Shown here: piece by piece, positions 1 through 7,509 of the stretch
How positions within the stretch are numbered: the first letter of the stretch is position 1
How the letters are laid out: the number at the start of each line of letters is the position of its first letter
Source of the DNA: Kaistia geumhonensis
GTDB taxonomy: Bacteria; Pseudomonadota; Alphaproteobacteria; Rhizobiales; Kaistiaceae
NCBI RefSeq assembly: GCF_030815145.1
Contig: NZ_JAUSWJ010000001.1
Location: 3,703,501-3,767,500 of the forward strand
Direction of reading: 5' to 3'
DNA: 64,000 nt
Made by a program: the position numbers and the translations under genes
The notes under the pieces: generated by a model
Told to the model about the DNA's origin: nothing
The model's database searches: none
What the model saw: the letters and a program-made list of their open reading frames with translations, nothing else

Positions 1-382
1 GCATCAGGCGCTGATGACGCTCGCCGACTGCGACCGCCTCGCCGCGCTCGGGACGCCCGCGGCCACCGCCACGGCGGAGATCGTGCGCTTCCGCATCGAC
101 GTGCACGACAAGTACCAGAAGATGGGCGAGGAGGGCGGTTCGGCTCCGGTGCACGACGCGGTCTGCGTCGCCTATCTCGTCGACCGCTCGATCCTCTCGA
201 CCACGCGCTATCCGGTCGAGGTCGAGACGGCCAGCCCGCTCACGGTCGGCACGACGATCGTCGACACGCAGTTCCGCAGCGGCATGAAGCCGAATGTCGA
301 TCTCGCGCTCTCGGCCGATCCACGCAAGTTCGTCGACATGCTCGCCGACACCTTCGCGCGCCCGCACGGGCCGAAGGCCTGA
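1..382 (+). CDS. Inosine/uridine-type nucleoside hydrolase, C-terminal part (truncated by window edge)
   Basis: The open frame runs in from the left edge, so only about the last 126 residues are present and no start is visible. It begins with HQAL, a segment typical of the region following the core of the IU nucleoside hydrolases. It contains PVHDAVCVAYLVD, the His-Asp motif that in this family supplies an active-site His and a calcium-ligand Asp, followed by the usual C-terminal strand region. The family hydrolyses the N-glycosidic bond of (ribo)nucleosides to free base and sugar in salvage. Substrate preference cannot be told from the C-terminus. It converges on the pilin-like gene next door with a gap of about 20 bases. 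Confidence 0.85.
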   Translation, partial: HQALMTLADCDRLAALGTPAATATAEIVRFRIDVHDKYQKMGEEGGSAPVHDAVCVAYLVDRSILSTTRYPVEVETASPLTVGTTIVDTQFRSGMKPNVDLALSADPRKFVDMLADTFARPHGPKA

Positions 383-404
383 CCGGGCTTCCCGGGCCCG
401 GCTC

Positions 405-977
405 TCAGCAGGTCGGGCCCGCGATCGCCTTGCCGATGCGCGGCTGCTGGAAGACGCGCTCGTCCATGTTGTAGGTGCCGGTCAGCACATAGCCGATCTT
501 CGGCGTGAAGGCATAGCTGGCATCGACCATGATCAGGAAGCTGTTCGGCGTCGCGAGGCTGGCCGGGATCGAGACCGCGCTTCCCTTGGCCGGGCAGCTG
601 GCGCCATTGGCCGATTTGGCCCAGGCGATGGTCGCCGCGCCCTTGTCGTCGATGGCGACGCCGGCGATGACCGGCTTCAGCTTGGCGCTGTCATAGGGCT
701 TCATCACCGCGTTGCCGGCATAGAAGAGATCGGTGATCGCGGCCGCCGTCACGGTTGCATTGGACTGCGCGGCGAGATCGGCCAGCGCACTCGCGGCGTG
801 GTTCAGCTTGCGGCGGATGCTGATCGCGTCGTTGACCTCGACGCCGCCGACATAGAGCACCAGCATCATCGGCAGGATGAGCGCGAATTCGAGCGCCGCG
901 ATGCCCGAGCGCGCGGCCCGGAAGCGGGCGAGCAGCGAGCGGGTCGGGCGGACGGCATTGGCCAGTGCGGCGCGCAT
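405..977 (-). CDS. TadE/TadG-like minor pseudopilin
   Basis: About 190 residues. A basic N-terminus leads into the hydrophobic TadE-type segment RSGIAALEFALILPMMLVLYVGG, broken here only by naming its key residues: a Gly, then ALEFAL with the Glu five positions after it, as in type IV pilin-like prepilins cut by the Tad prepilin peptidase. The rest is a secreted domain with two cysteines. The start at 977 is chosen because GAGGAGGGG lies just upstream; a longer frame starting at 1049 would overlap the previous gene. It is 10 bases downstream of a second TadE-like gene and divergent from the flp-cpa operon. Role inferred: minor pilin needed for Flp pilus assembly. TadE and TadF/G cannot be separated by eye. 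Confidence 0.85.
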   Translation of the reverse strand: MRAALANAVRPTRSLLARFRAARSGIAALEFALILPMMLVLYVGGVEVNDAISIRRKLNHAASALADLAAQSNATVTAAAITDLFYAGNAVMKPYDSAKLKPVIAGVAIDDKGAATIAWAKSANGASCPAKGSAVSIPASLATPNSFLIMVDASYAFTPKIGYVLTGTYNMDERVFQQPRIGKAIAGPTC

Positions 978-987
978 CAGCCCCTCC

Positions 988-1581
988 TCACCAGTTGAAG
1001 GGTTCGTTGCGGAAGGCGACGGTCGAGGCCAGTCGGCGCGTCTTGCCATCCTGCCCCTCGCCGAACGTGGCGAGGCGGTTCAGGACGATCGGCCAGTCGT
1101 AATAGGTGCGCACGACGACGATGTCCGAGCCGTGGCCGGCATTGTAGGTCAGCGTCGCGTCGTCGATGCTGCCGTCGGGCTTGTTCTGGCTGGCGAGGTT
1201 CATCGACGCGAAGTCGGTGGCGGTGCGCACGTCGATCTTCAGCTTGGTGCAATCGAACATCGTCGCGACGCCGCCGGTGCAGATCTGGCTGCGGAAGGTA
1301 TTGGCGTTGAAGTTCTGCTGCTGCGCCTGGCCGGTGCGGATCATGCGGGCGGCGCGATTGGTCGCCTGGTCGAGCGCGCTGTCGGCGAACATCATCAGCC
1401 CGGTCTCGAGCAGACCGGCGATGAGACCGAAGAAGGGCAGGGCGATCAGGGCGAATTCGACGGCCGCGGCACCGCGGCTGTTGCGCCAGAAGCCGCGCGC
1501 CATGAAGGTCGCCTTGCCGCGCGCCTTGCGGCGCGGCGGTATGGCGGCGCCCGCGGATGCCTCCAACTGTGCAGCAGCCAT
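988..1581 (-). CDS. TadE-like minor pseudopilin
   Basis: About 197 residues from the chosen start. After a basic stretch comes RNSRGAAAVEFALIALPFF, the prepilin-like G-x(4)-E-F segment and membrane helix that define TadE. The remaining part is a periplasmic domain with two cysteines (CTGG and FDCTK) and a conserved-looking C-terminus. The start at 1581 has GGGGAG about 10 bases upstream. An earlier ATG at 1638 lacks a clear ribosome site, and a later ATG at 1503 is also possible. Expected to be processed by CpaA and to act as a minor pilin. It is transcribed with the second TadE-like gene that follows. Confidence 0.85.
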   Translation of the reverse strand: MAAAQLEASAGAAIPPRRKARGKATFMARGFWRNSRGAAAVEFALIALPFFGLIAGLLETGLMMFADSALDQATNRAARMIRTGQAQQQNFNANTFRSQICTGGVATMFDCTKLKIDVRTATDFASMNLASQNKPDGSIDDATLTYNAGHGSDIVVVRTYYDWPIVLNRLATFGEGQDGKTRRLASTVAFRNEPFNW

Positions 1582-1750
1582 GTCCGACAGCTCCCCGGCC
1601 GCCCGCCGGATCGCGGGCCCTTTGCCTCTCCGGATCACCTAGCAGGCAGGCCTTGCGGAATGTTTGTCGGCTTTGTCGAAAATGCGGGGGACCGCGGCAA
1701 GGAAGGATTAACCCTGCCGCCTCGCGCGTGTGGCGCGTCGATCCGATGCC

Positions 1751-2287
1751 TCAGTTGCTCCCGGCCGTCACGCCGGTGGCGCCCTGCAGGATCGAGTTGC
1801 GCTGCTCGAGCTGGGTGCGGGCGTCGGCGAAGGCGGTCGAGGTGTCGCCCAGCGTCATGATCGGCTGGCAGTCGGGCGCGCAGGAGAAGCTGCGGCGGTC
1901 GCCGCCGGCATAGACGGTGATCATCTGGTCGTCGGAGGCGCTGACGGTGAGCAACTCGTCGGCGATCGGTTCGCCCTTCTCGTCGAGCACGATGAGATTG
2001 GTGGTGCCGAAGCTGCGGCCGGTGATGATCAGGGTCTGCCGGTCCTGGATGGTCGCGTCGGCGATGGCCGGGTTGCCGACGACCACGATGGCGGCCGGGC
2101 GCGAGATGCGCATCACCTTCGCGCGGTCCATCTTGATCGAGATCGGAACGGCTTCCGTCGCATATGCGAGCGAGCCCGCGGCCGCGAGCGCGATCGGTAC
2201 AGCCAGGGCGAGTGCGGCGAGACGCCGGCGCGACGCGGAGCTCGCGGCGGCGCGCGATGCGGCGGCAGGACACCGGTTCATCATCAT
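1751..2287 (-). CDS. Secreted CpaC N-domain-like protein (pilus and secretin formation N-terminal domain)
   Basis: About 178 residues. Three Met codons open the frame; GAAGGA lies upstream of the first. A signal peptide (hydrophobic ALALAVPIALAAAGSLAYA) is followed by a domain with VVVGNPAIADATI and TLIITGRSFGTTNLIVLD. This is the same pattern as the N-terminal domain of CpaC in this window (VIVSDPRIATAVL and FLTGVTVGQADLFVLD), but there is no secretin domain after it. Two cysteines near residues 135-139 may form a disulphide. Stand-alone copies of this domain occur near tad loci; a periplasmic partner of the secretin is a reasonable inference. It sits between the TadE-like genes and the flp promoter region, on the minus strand. 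Confidence 0.75.
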   Translation of the reverse strand: MMMNRCPAAASRAAASSASRRRLAALALAVPIALAAAGSLAYATEAVPISIKMDRAKVMRISRPAAIVVVGNPAIADATIQDRQTLIITGRSFGTTNLIVLDEKGEPIADELLTVSASDDQMITVYAGGDRRSFSCAPDCQPIMTLGDTSTAFADARTQLEQRNSILQGATGVTAGSN

Positions 2288-2779
2288 GGCTTCAGATCCT
2301 TCGTGGCGGCGCGCTTCCCCGGCGCACGGTCGCGATCCCCACCCTGCCCGATGATGGTGAATGAAGACTTAAGTCGGCGCGGAGACCTGGAAGTCCTTAA
2401 CGCGCGGCAAGGAATCGCTGTTGGCGCCCCTGCGCCCCGATCGGCGGGAATCGGCGCTTTCGGGAGCCGTGCCGGCAAACATGCGCCGAGACGGTCTTCG
2501 CCGGATGATGAACGGAACGTCAATCCGGCCAGTTAAGATTCGGTAAACAAAAGAACAGCGATTTGAAAAACTCAATTCCTACAGATGTCTGGAAGTCGGC
2601 CCCCGAGACGTGGTTAATTTAAAATGAAACGACACACGATTTATTCGAATTTGATTTAACTAAGGCTCAGGAGGTGGGTGCTAAGTTGCATCTCGTTGGG
2701 GGCCACGGACGAACAACGATGTGGACCTCGGGATAAACAGAAATCTTCTCAGTCCATCCAAGTATCGGGGAATGAAATC
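2288..2779. other. Divergent intergenic region, 492 bases, no gene seen
   Basis: This gap separates the minus-strand pilus accessory genes from the plus-strand flp genes and is clearly more AT-rich than its surroundings, particularly 2520-2665. It must hold the promoters for both directions. I looked for a CtrA-type TTAA-N7-TTAA site; several TTAA motifs are present (2614, 2619, 2656) but none has the right spacing. A possible sigma-54 type site is listed separately. I could not support a small gene in it. Confidence 0.6.
2675..2690 (+). promoter_or_regulatory. Possible sigma-54 (-24/-12) promoter for the flp operon
   Basis: The 16 bases read TGGGTGCTAAGTTGCA. Against the RpoN consensus TGGCAC-N5-TTGCA, the invariant GG and GC are present at the right 12-base distance and TTGCA is perfect; the CAC triplet is GTG. 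It would start transcription about 75 bases before the first flp start codon. Based on pattern match only; no activator site was identified. Confidence 0.35.
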
Positions 2780-2956
2780 ATGAAGTCTCTCTTTGTTCGT
2801 TTCGTGAAGAACGAGTCCGGCGCGACCGCCATCGAATATGGCCTGATCGCTGCCCTGATGAGCGTCGGCATCATCGCCGGCATCACGATCCTTTCGACCG
2901 ACCTGCAGACGGCCTTCACCAATCTCGGCTCGACCGTCACGACCGCCGCCCCGTAA
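2780..2956 (+). CDS. flp: Flp-family type IVb major pilin, copy 1
   Basis: 58 residues: MKSLFVRFVKNESGATAIEYG and onward. It has the short basic leader ending in Gly, then ATAIEYGLIAALMS, the Flp motif with the essential Glu-Tyr pair, and a membrane helix followed by a short polar tail. CpaA should cut after the Gly to give a mature pilin of about 44 residues. The reading frame is open further upstream, but the ATG at 2780 is the family-typical start. First of four tandem pilin genes. It differs from copy 3 at 2 positions and from copy 2 at 4 positions. Confidence 0.95.
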   Translation: MKSLFVRFVKNESGATAIEYGLIAALMSVGIIAGITILSTDLQTAFTNLGSTVTTAAP

Positions 2957-3000
2957 TCGCTCGCCTTTCCGCAAGCACGCCAGAACCAAGGAAAAGAACC

Positions 3001-3177
3001 ATGAAGACCCTTCTCGCTCGCTTCGTGAAGAACGAGTCCGGCGCGACCGCCATCGAATACGGCCTGATCGCCGCGCTGATGAGCGTCGGCATCATCGCCG
3101 GTGTGACGATCCTCTCGACCGACCTGCAGACGGCGTTCACCAATCTCGGCTCGACCGTCACCACCGCCGCTCCGTAA
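3001..3177 (+). CDS. flp: Flp-family type IVb major pilin, copy 2
   Basis: 58 residues, identical to copy 1 except at residues 3, 5, 6 and 35 (Thr, Leu, Ala, Val here). It keeps the Gly before the cleavage point and the ATAIEYGLIAA motif. The ribosome site AAGGAAAAGAACC precedes the ATG. Expected product: a secreted pilus subunit processed by the prepilin peptidase CpaA and polymerised by CpaF, TadB and TadC. Confidence 0.95.
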   Translation: MKTLLARFVKNESGATAIEYGLIAALMSVGIIAGVTILSTDLQTAFTNLGSTVTTAAP

Positions 3178-3221
3178 TCGCCCGCTTTCCCGCCAGAACT
3201 CCAGAAACAAGGAACAGAACC

Positions 3222-3398
3222 ATGAAGACCCTTTTCGCTCGCTTCGTGAAGAACGAGTCCGGCGCGACCGCCATCGAATACGGCCTGATCGCCGCGCTGA
3301 TGAGCGTCGGCATCATCGCCGGCATCACGATCCTCTCGACCGACCTGCAGACGGCCTTCACCAATCTCGGTTCGACCGTCACGACCGCCGCCCCGTAA
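3222..3398 (+). CDS. flp: Flp-family type IVb major pilin, copy 3
   Basis: 58 residues, two differences from copy 1 and two from copy 2, with the same leader, cleavage Gly and ATAIEYGLIAA motif. An AAGGAACAGAACC ribosome site lies directly upstream. It is the last of the near-identical trio and is followed after 35 bases by the divergent pilin gene. Confidence 0.95.
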   Translation: MKTLFARFVKNESGATAIEYGLIAALMSVGIIAGITILSTDLQTAFTNLGSTVTTAAP

Positions 3399-3433
3399 TC
3401 GCGGTTGCCGCCCCAGCGGGGAAGGAGACGCCG

Positions 3434-3610
3434 ATGCGACTGATCCTCTCCCGCTTCGTGGCCTGCGGGCAGGGCGCGACCGCGGTCGAATACGGCCTGA
3501 TCGCTCTCTTCATGAGTGGCGCCATCATCGCCGGGTTTCCCGCGGTCCGCGACGCCGTGCAGACCCTTTACGAGACTGTCAGCGGTTCGGTCGCTTCGGC
3601 CGGATCCTGA
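3434..3610 (+). CDS. flp: Flp-family pilin, divergent fourth copy
   Basis: 58 residues, the same length as the trio but clearly diverged: MRLILSRFVACGQGATAVEY, then GLIALFMSGAIIAGF and a tail without the TAFTNLGSTV sequence of the other three. The leader Gly, the GATAVEYGLIA motif and the helix are intact, so it should be processed and inserted like a pilin. It has an unusual Cys in the leader. AAGGAGACG gives a strong ribosome site just upstream. It could be a minor or alternative Flp subunit, or a relic drifting after duplication. It is too short to be caught by a 60-codon gene filter. Confidence 0.88.
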   Translation: MRLILSRFVACGQGATAVEYGLIALFMSGAIIAGFPAVRDAVQTLYETVSGSVASAGS

Positions 3611-3650
3611 CCAAGAAGGCCACCGCCGCACAAGGCGGGGCACCCCCAAC

Positions 3651-3688
3651 CTGGGCATTGCGTCGCCTGCGGGCGGCGCAATGCCTGG
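3651..3688 (+). other. Long stem-loop between the pilin genes and cpaA
   Basis: The arms GCATTGCGTCGCC (3655-3667) and GGCGGCGCAATGC (3672-3684) pair over 13 positions with one G-T wobble and a TGCG loop. Flanking bases extend the stem (54-85, then two wobbles and 51-88). No T-run follows, so it is not a canonical terminator for the plus strand. Its position fits a partial terminator or an mRNA 3' end protecting element that lets pilin mRNA accumulate above the assembly genes. This role is inferred. Confidence 0.55.
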
Positions 3689-3711
3689 ATTGCCCTATCC
3701 GGAGGAGCCTG

Positions 3712-4233
3712 ATGACCGCCGTCCTCGATCTCGCGATCTATCTCGCCTTTCCGGCGGCGATGGCGCTCGCGGCCGTGTCCGACCTCACCACTATGACCAT
3801 CCCGAACCGCCTCTCCGGCGCGCTGGCCCTGGTCTTCCCGTTCGCGGCGCTGGCGATCGGCATGCCGCTCGGGCTGTTCGGAATGCACCTCCTCGCCGGC
3901 TTCCTGCTGCTGGCGCTCGGCATCCTGCTCTTCTCCCGCGGCTGGATCGGCGGCGGCGATGCCAAGCTCGCGGCGGCGATCGGCCTCTGGTTCGGCTTCG
4001 GACCGGCGATGCTCGACTTCCTCGTCTATGCCGGTCTCTTCGGCGGCGCGCTCACGCTCGGCATCATGATGTTCCGCGCCTGGATGCTGCCCGCCTTCGC
4101 GCTCCGCCACGGCTGGGTCATGCGGCTGCACGACAAGTCGGTCGGCGTGCCCTACGGCATCGCGCTCGCCGCCGGCGCCATGATGGTCTATCCGGCGACG
4201 CCCTTCGCGGCCCTTTCGGCCGGCCTCATGTAA
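3712..4233 (+). CDS. cpaA: Prepilin peptidase CpaA/TadV (A24 family)
   Basis: About 173 residues and almost entirely hydrophobic, as expected for the short Tad-type prepilin peptidases that lack the N-methylase part. The two catalytic aspartates of the A24 aspartyl proteases are visible: AAVSDLTTMTIPN near residue 22, and the GGGDAKL motif near residue 85. The start at 3712 is fixed by GGAGGAG just upstream; an in-frame ATG-like start at 3658 would lie inside the hairpin. It cleaves the leaders of Flp and TadE-type prepilins at the cytoplasmic face of the inner membrane. It is separated from the next gene, cpaB, by 130 bases. Confidence 0.93.
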   Translation: MTAVLDLAIYLAFPAAMALAAVSDLTTMTIPNRLSGALALVFPFAALAIGMPLGLFGMHLLAGFLLLALGILLFSRGWIGGGDAKLAAAIGLWFGFGPAMLDFLVYAGLFGGALTLGIMMFRAWMLPAFALRHGWVMRLHDKSVGVPYGIALAAGAMMVYPATPFAALSAGLM

Positions 4234-4279
4234 AACGCCTGTCCGCCAGCGTCTTTACCTTTCGTTAAGCAGATTTTCT

Positions 4280-4311
4280 CACCACTCGTTAACCATAGAT
4301 ACACCACTCGT
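4280..4311 (+). repeat. Ten-base direct repeat upstream of cpaB, two helical turns apart
   Basis: CACCACTCGT occurs at 4280-4289 and again at 4302-4311, start to start 22 bases, in the 130-base gap before cpaB. Spacing close to two turns of the helix is what two regulator molecules on one face would need. No matching regulator can be named from the window. Confidence 0.45.
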
Positions 4312-4363
4312 CGCTGAGATTGCAGCATCGAGCAAACCAATCCCTTCCGAGGTAACGTCCCCC

Positions 4364-5164
4364 ATGAAGACGGCGCGTGTCGCAGTAATCGGCGTTGCCC
4401 TGGTGGCGGGCCTTGCGGCCGCTCTCCTGGCGCGACAGCTGCTCAATCGTCCGGCCCCGACCGTCGTCGCGGCCGGACCGTCCATTTCGACGACCGACGT
4501 CCTCGTCGCGAGCCGCGACCTGCCGATGGGCTCCGCGCTCGATACCGCCGCCTTCTCCTGGCAGGCCTGGCCGAAGACCGGCGTCTCCGGCGGCTACATC
4601 ACCCGCGACGCGCGTCCGGGCGCGCTGGCCGAGCTGACGGGCTCGATCGCGCGCTCCAGCTTCGTCACCGGCGAGCCGATCAACGAGGCGAAGCTGATCC
4701 GGTCCGACCGCGGTTTCATGTCGGCGATCCTGCCGGCCGGGCAGCGGGCCGTCGCGACGGCGATCTCGGCCGACACCTCGGCCGGCGGCTTCATCCTGCC
4801 GAATGACCGCGTCGACGTGATCATGACGCGCAAGGCCGACAGCAACGGCAAGGATCGCTACGACACCGAGACCATCCTCTCCAATGTCCGCGTGCTGGCG
4901 ATCGACCAGACGCTGGGCGAGAAGGACGGCGAGAAGGTGGTGGTCGGGCAGACCGCGACGCTCGAGCTCAGCGCCGAACAGGCCGAGATCCTGACGGTCG
5001 CGCAGCAGATGAGCCCGAACCAGAAGCTCACTCTGGCGCTCCGCAGCCTCGCCGATGCCACGGCGAGCGCCGATCCGAGCGCCACGCATCTGATCGAGGG
5101 CGGGTCGCGCAGTGGGGTGCGCATCGTCCGCAACGGCGTCACGCAGCAGGTCGAGACGCGCTGA
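4364..5164 (+). CDS. cpaB: Flp pilus assembly protein CpaB/RcpC
   Basis: 266 residues. An N-terminal membrane anchor (residues about 5-24) is followed by a SAF-type domain (about 44-110, with VLVASRDLPMGSAL) and the RcpC/CpaB domain containing LPAGQRAVATAISADTSAGGF and the VDVIMTRK strand. In the family this is a periplasmic or envelope protein that works with the CpaC secretin. The stop overlaps an ATG at 5164 by one base, but the next gene probably starts at 5188. It is probably the first gene of the transcript that runs through tadC. Confidence 0.93.
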   Translation: MKTARVAVIGVALVAGLAAALLARQLLNRPAPTVVAAGPSISTTDVLVASRDLPMGSALDTAAFSWQAWPKTGVSGGYITRDARPGALAELTGSIARSSFVTGEPINEAKLIRSDRGFMSAILPAGQRAVATAISADTSAGGFILPNDRVDVIMTRKADSNGKDRYDTETILSNVRVLAIDQTLGEKDGEKVVVGQTATLELSAEQAEILTVAQQMSPNQKLTLALRSLADATASADPSATHLIEGGSRSGVRIVRNGVTQQVETR

Positions 5165-5187
5165 TGACATTTCTCGGGGGACAGATC

Positions 5188-6696
5188 ATGACCAACACGC
5201 GCCGGCCGGCCGCGCTCCGCCGCCTGCTCAGCGCCGCGGCGATCGCCGCCGGACTCGCCCTGCTGCCGACGTTGCCCGCCGTCGCGCAGAGCGCCTCGAC
5301 GGTATCGCTGCCGATGGGGGCCTCGCAGACCCTGCCGCTCGGCTATCACAAGTCGAAGATCATCGACCTGCCGAAGGCGGCCCGCGACGTGATCGTCTCC
5401 GATCCGCGCATCGCGACCGCGGTGCTGCGCGACTCGCGGCGCATCTTCCTCACCGGCGTCACCGTGGGCCAGGCCGATCTCTTCGTGCTCGACCAGAACG
5501 GCCAGCAGATCCTGCATCTCGCGCTGCTCGTCGAACGCGACACGGCGGCGCTTCAGCAGACGATCCGGCGCCTGATCCCGGATTCGAACATCCATGTCGA
5601 GCTGATGAACGACAACATCGTGCTGACCGGCACGGTGAAGAATGCCGGCGACGCCAACAAGGCGCAGCAGCTGGCCGCGATGTTCGCCAACGGATCGCAG
5701 AATACCGGCGTCACCGCCAGCGGCGACAGCGGCGGCCCGTCCAGCAATGGCGGCACCGGCGCCGGCGTCGCCAGCGACGCGGGCAAGTCGCTCATGGCAT
5801 CCAAGGTCCTCAACCTCCTGACCATCGAGGGCGAGGACCAGGTCCAGCTCAAGGTCACGGTGGCGGAGATCAACCGCGACGTCGCCAAGCAGCTCGGCGT
5901 CAACATCACCGCCGTCGGCGGCCAGATCGCGGCGCTCGCCACCAACAACCCCTTCGCCATCGCCGGCCCGCTGTTCTCGCCCGCCAACAGGGCGATCGTC
6001 GCCTCTGCCGGCGGCGGCTCGGGCTTCATGGCCGAATTGCAGGCGATGGAGCAGGACGGCAGCGTGCGCGTGCTCGCCGAGCCGACGCTCACCGCCATCT
6101 CCGGCGAGCCGGCCACCTTCCTCGCCGGCGGCGAGTTCCCGGTGCCGACCGGCTACGACGCCACCAACAACCAGCTGACCGTCGCCTACAAGTCCTACGG
6201 TATCTCGCTCGCCTTCACGCCGGTGGTGCTGTCGGAAGGCCGCATCAGCCTGCGCGTCAAGACCGAGGCCTCGGACATCTCGAACGAGGGCGCGGTGTCG
6301 ATGGGCCAGTACCAGATCCCGAGCCTCAAGGTGCGGCGCGCCGAGAGCACGATCGAGCTGCCGTCGGGCGGCTCGCTGGTGCTGGGCGGCCTGCTGCAGG
6401 ACAACATCCAGCAGGCGCTCTCGGGCTTCCCGGTGCTGATGGACGTGCCGATCCTCGGCGCGCTGTTCAAGAGCCGTGACTTCAAGCGCAACCAGACCGA
6501 ACTCGTGATCATCGTCACGCCCTACATGGCGAAGCCGGTGGCGCGCAGCGCGCTCGCCCGGCCCGACGACGGCTTCGAGACGCCGAGCGATGCCTCGGTC
6601 ACGTTCCTCGGCCGCCTGAACCGCATCTATGGCACGGTGGGCAACCCCGTGCCGCGCGGAAGCTATGCCGGCAATGTCGGCTTCATCTACGAGTGA
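5188..6696 (+). CDS. cpaC: Flp pilus secretin CpaC/RcpA
   Basis: About 502 residues. The start at 5188 is preferred over 5164 because GGGGGA lies 7 bases upstream and the protein then begins with a clean signal peptide (MTNTRRPAALRRLL, cut after AVA near residue 33). The order is: pilus/secretin formation N-domain (about 40-115), BON-like segment with the PDSNIHVELMNDNIVLTG strand, a Gly/Ser-rich linker, then the secretin domain. The latter carries VPTGY, VLGGLL and the C-terminal VPILGALFKS and TELVIIVTP signatures. It forms the outer-membrane channel for the pilus. Confidence 0.95.
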   Translation: MTNTRRPAALRRLLSAAAIAAGLALLPTLPAVAQSASTVSLPMGASQTLPLGYHKSKIIDLPKAARDVIVSDPRIATAVLRDSRRIFLTGVTVGQADLFVLDQNGQQILHLALLVERDTAALQQTIRRLIPDSNIHVELMNDNIVLTGTVKNAGDANKAQQLAAMFANGSQNTGVTASGDSGGPSSNGGTGAGVASDAGKSLMASKVLNLLTIEGEDQVQLKVTVAEINRDVAKQLGVNITAVGGQIAALATNNPFAIAGPLFSPANRAIVASAGGGSGFMAELQAMEQDGSVRVLAEPTLTAISGEPATFLAGGEFPVPTGYDATNNQLTVAYKSYGISLAFTPVVLSEGRISLRVKTEASDISNEGAVSMGQYQIPSLKVRRAESTIELPSGGSLVLGGLLQDNIQQALSGFPVLMDVPILGALFKSRDFKRNQTELVIIVTPYMAKPVARSALARPDDGFETPSDASVTFLGRLNRIYGTVGNPVPRGSYAGNVGFIYE

Positions 6697-6714
6697 TCGG
6701 GCGGGGGACCTGTC

Positions 6715-7509
6715 ATGAATGCGCTGAATGGGCTTTCGCCGCGCGGCCATCGGCCGACTGAAGCCGCCGGGTCGACACGCGCCCTGCGCCGTAGTCGCCG
6801 CCTCGTCGCTCCGCTCTCGATGCTGGTGCTCGCCGCGGCGCTCGCCGGCTGCGTCCAGACCAAATACGACGTCACGGGCGCCGTGCTCGGGCCGGACGAC
6901 TACCGCTACCGCCATCCGATCCTGATCGACCAGCAGCTCGCCACGATGGATATCCCGGTCGGGCCGAACGTACCGAAGCTGGCGCCGCGCGAGGTGGGCA
7001 ACATCACTGGCTTCGCCCAGAAATACAGGGCCTCGGGTGCGACGACGCTCGCGATCGTCGTCCCCAGCCACAGCCCGAATGCGAGGGTCGCGAACGGCAT
7101 CGCCCGCCAGTCCGCCAATGCGCTCGTCGCTGCCGGCGTGCCGCGCAAGCAGATCGACGTGCGCACCTATCCGGCGGGCGCGGAAGAGACCGAGGCGCCG
7201 ATCCGGCTGGCCTTCTCGCGCATCGCGGCCCATGTCGACGGGTGCGGCCAGTGGCCCGCCGAGGACCAGACCTTCTGGATGAAGACGGAGAACCGCAGCT
7301 ACTACAATTTCGGCTGCGCCAGCCAGCAGAACCTCGCCGCGACCACGGCCAATCCGCTCGACCTGCTCTATCCCCGCGGCATGACGCCCGCCGATGCCAC
7401 GCGGCGTATGACCGTGCTCGGCAAGTTCCAGGAAGGGAAGAACCCGTCCGGCGAATACAAGGGTCTCGACGACGTCAATCTGGTGTCCGGCATCGGAGGG
7501 ACGAACTGA
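6715..7509 (+). CDS. cpaD: Flp pilus lipoprotein CpaD
   Basis: 264 residues. A long basic N-region precedes a hydrophobic stretch ending in the lipobox LAGC (Cys near residue 46), so it should be lipidated. The rest matches the CpaD pattern: YRYRHPI, an OmpA-like CpaD core with IVVPSHSPNARVANGIARQ, and a conserved C-terminal CASQQNLAA segment. GGGCGGGGGA precedes the start. CpaD is thought to assist the CpaC secretin. Its TGA shares a base with the cpaE start codon. Confidence 0.92.
   Translation: MNALNGLSPRGHRPTEAAGSTRALRRSRRLVAPLSMLVLAAALAGCVQTKYDVTGAVLGPDDYRYRHPILIDQQLATMDIPVGPNVPKLAPREVGNITGFAQKYRASGATTLAIVVPSHSPNARVANGIARQSANALVAAGVPRKQIDVRTYPAGAEETEAPIRLAFSRIAAHVDGCGQWPAEDQTFWMKTENRSYYNFGCASQQNLAATTANPLDLLYPRGMTPADATRRMTVLGKFQEGKNPSGEYKGLDDVNLVSGIGGTN

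Larger units (their letters stand above)
2780..3398 (+). repeat. Three near-identical tandem copies of the flp gene unit
   Basis: The units starting at 2780, 3001 and 3222 are about 221 bases apart. Their coding parts are nearly identical at the DNA level, and the spacers before copies 2 and 3 share the ending CAAGGAA(A)AGAACCATGAAGACC. This points to recent tandem duplication or ongoing gene conversion. The fourth pilin gene at 3434 is not part of this array. Confidence 0.9.

Noticed and set aside
2610..2660. CtrA-type binding site upstream of flp
   Set aside because: TTAA motifs are present but none shows the TTAA-N7-TTAA spacing.
4858..7233. Long open frame of 791 codons on the minus strand across cpaB, cpaC and cpaD
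   Set aside because: Composition is Arg/Asp/Gly/His-rich without domains; it is a shadow of well-supported pilus genes in high-GC DNA.
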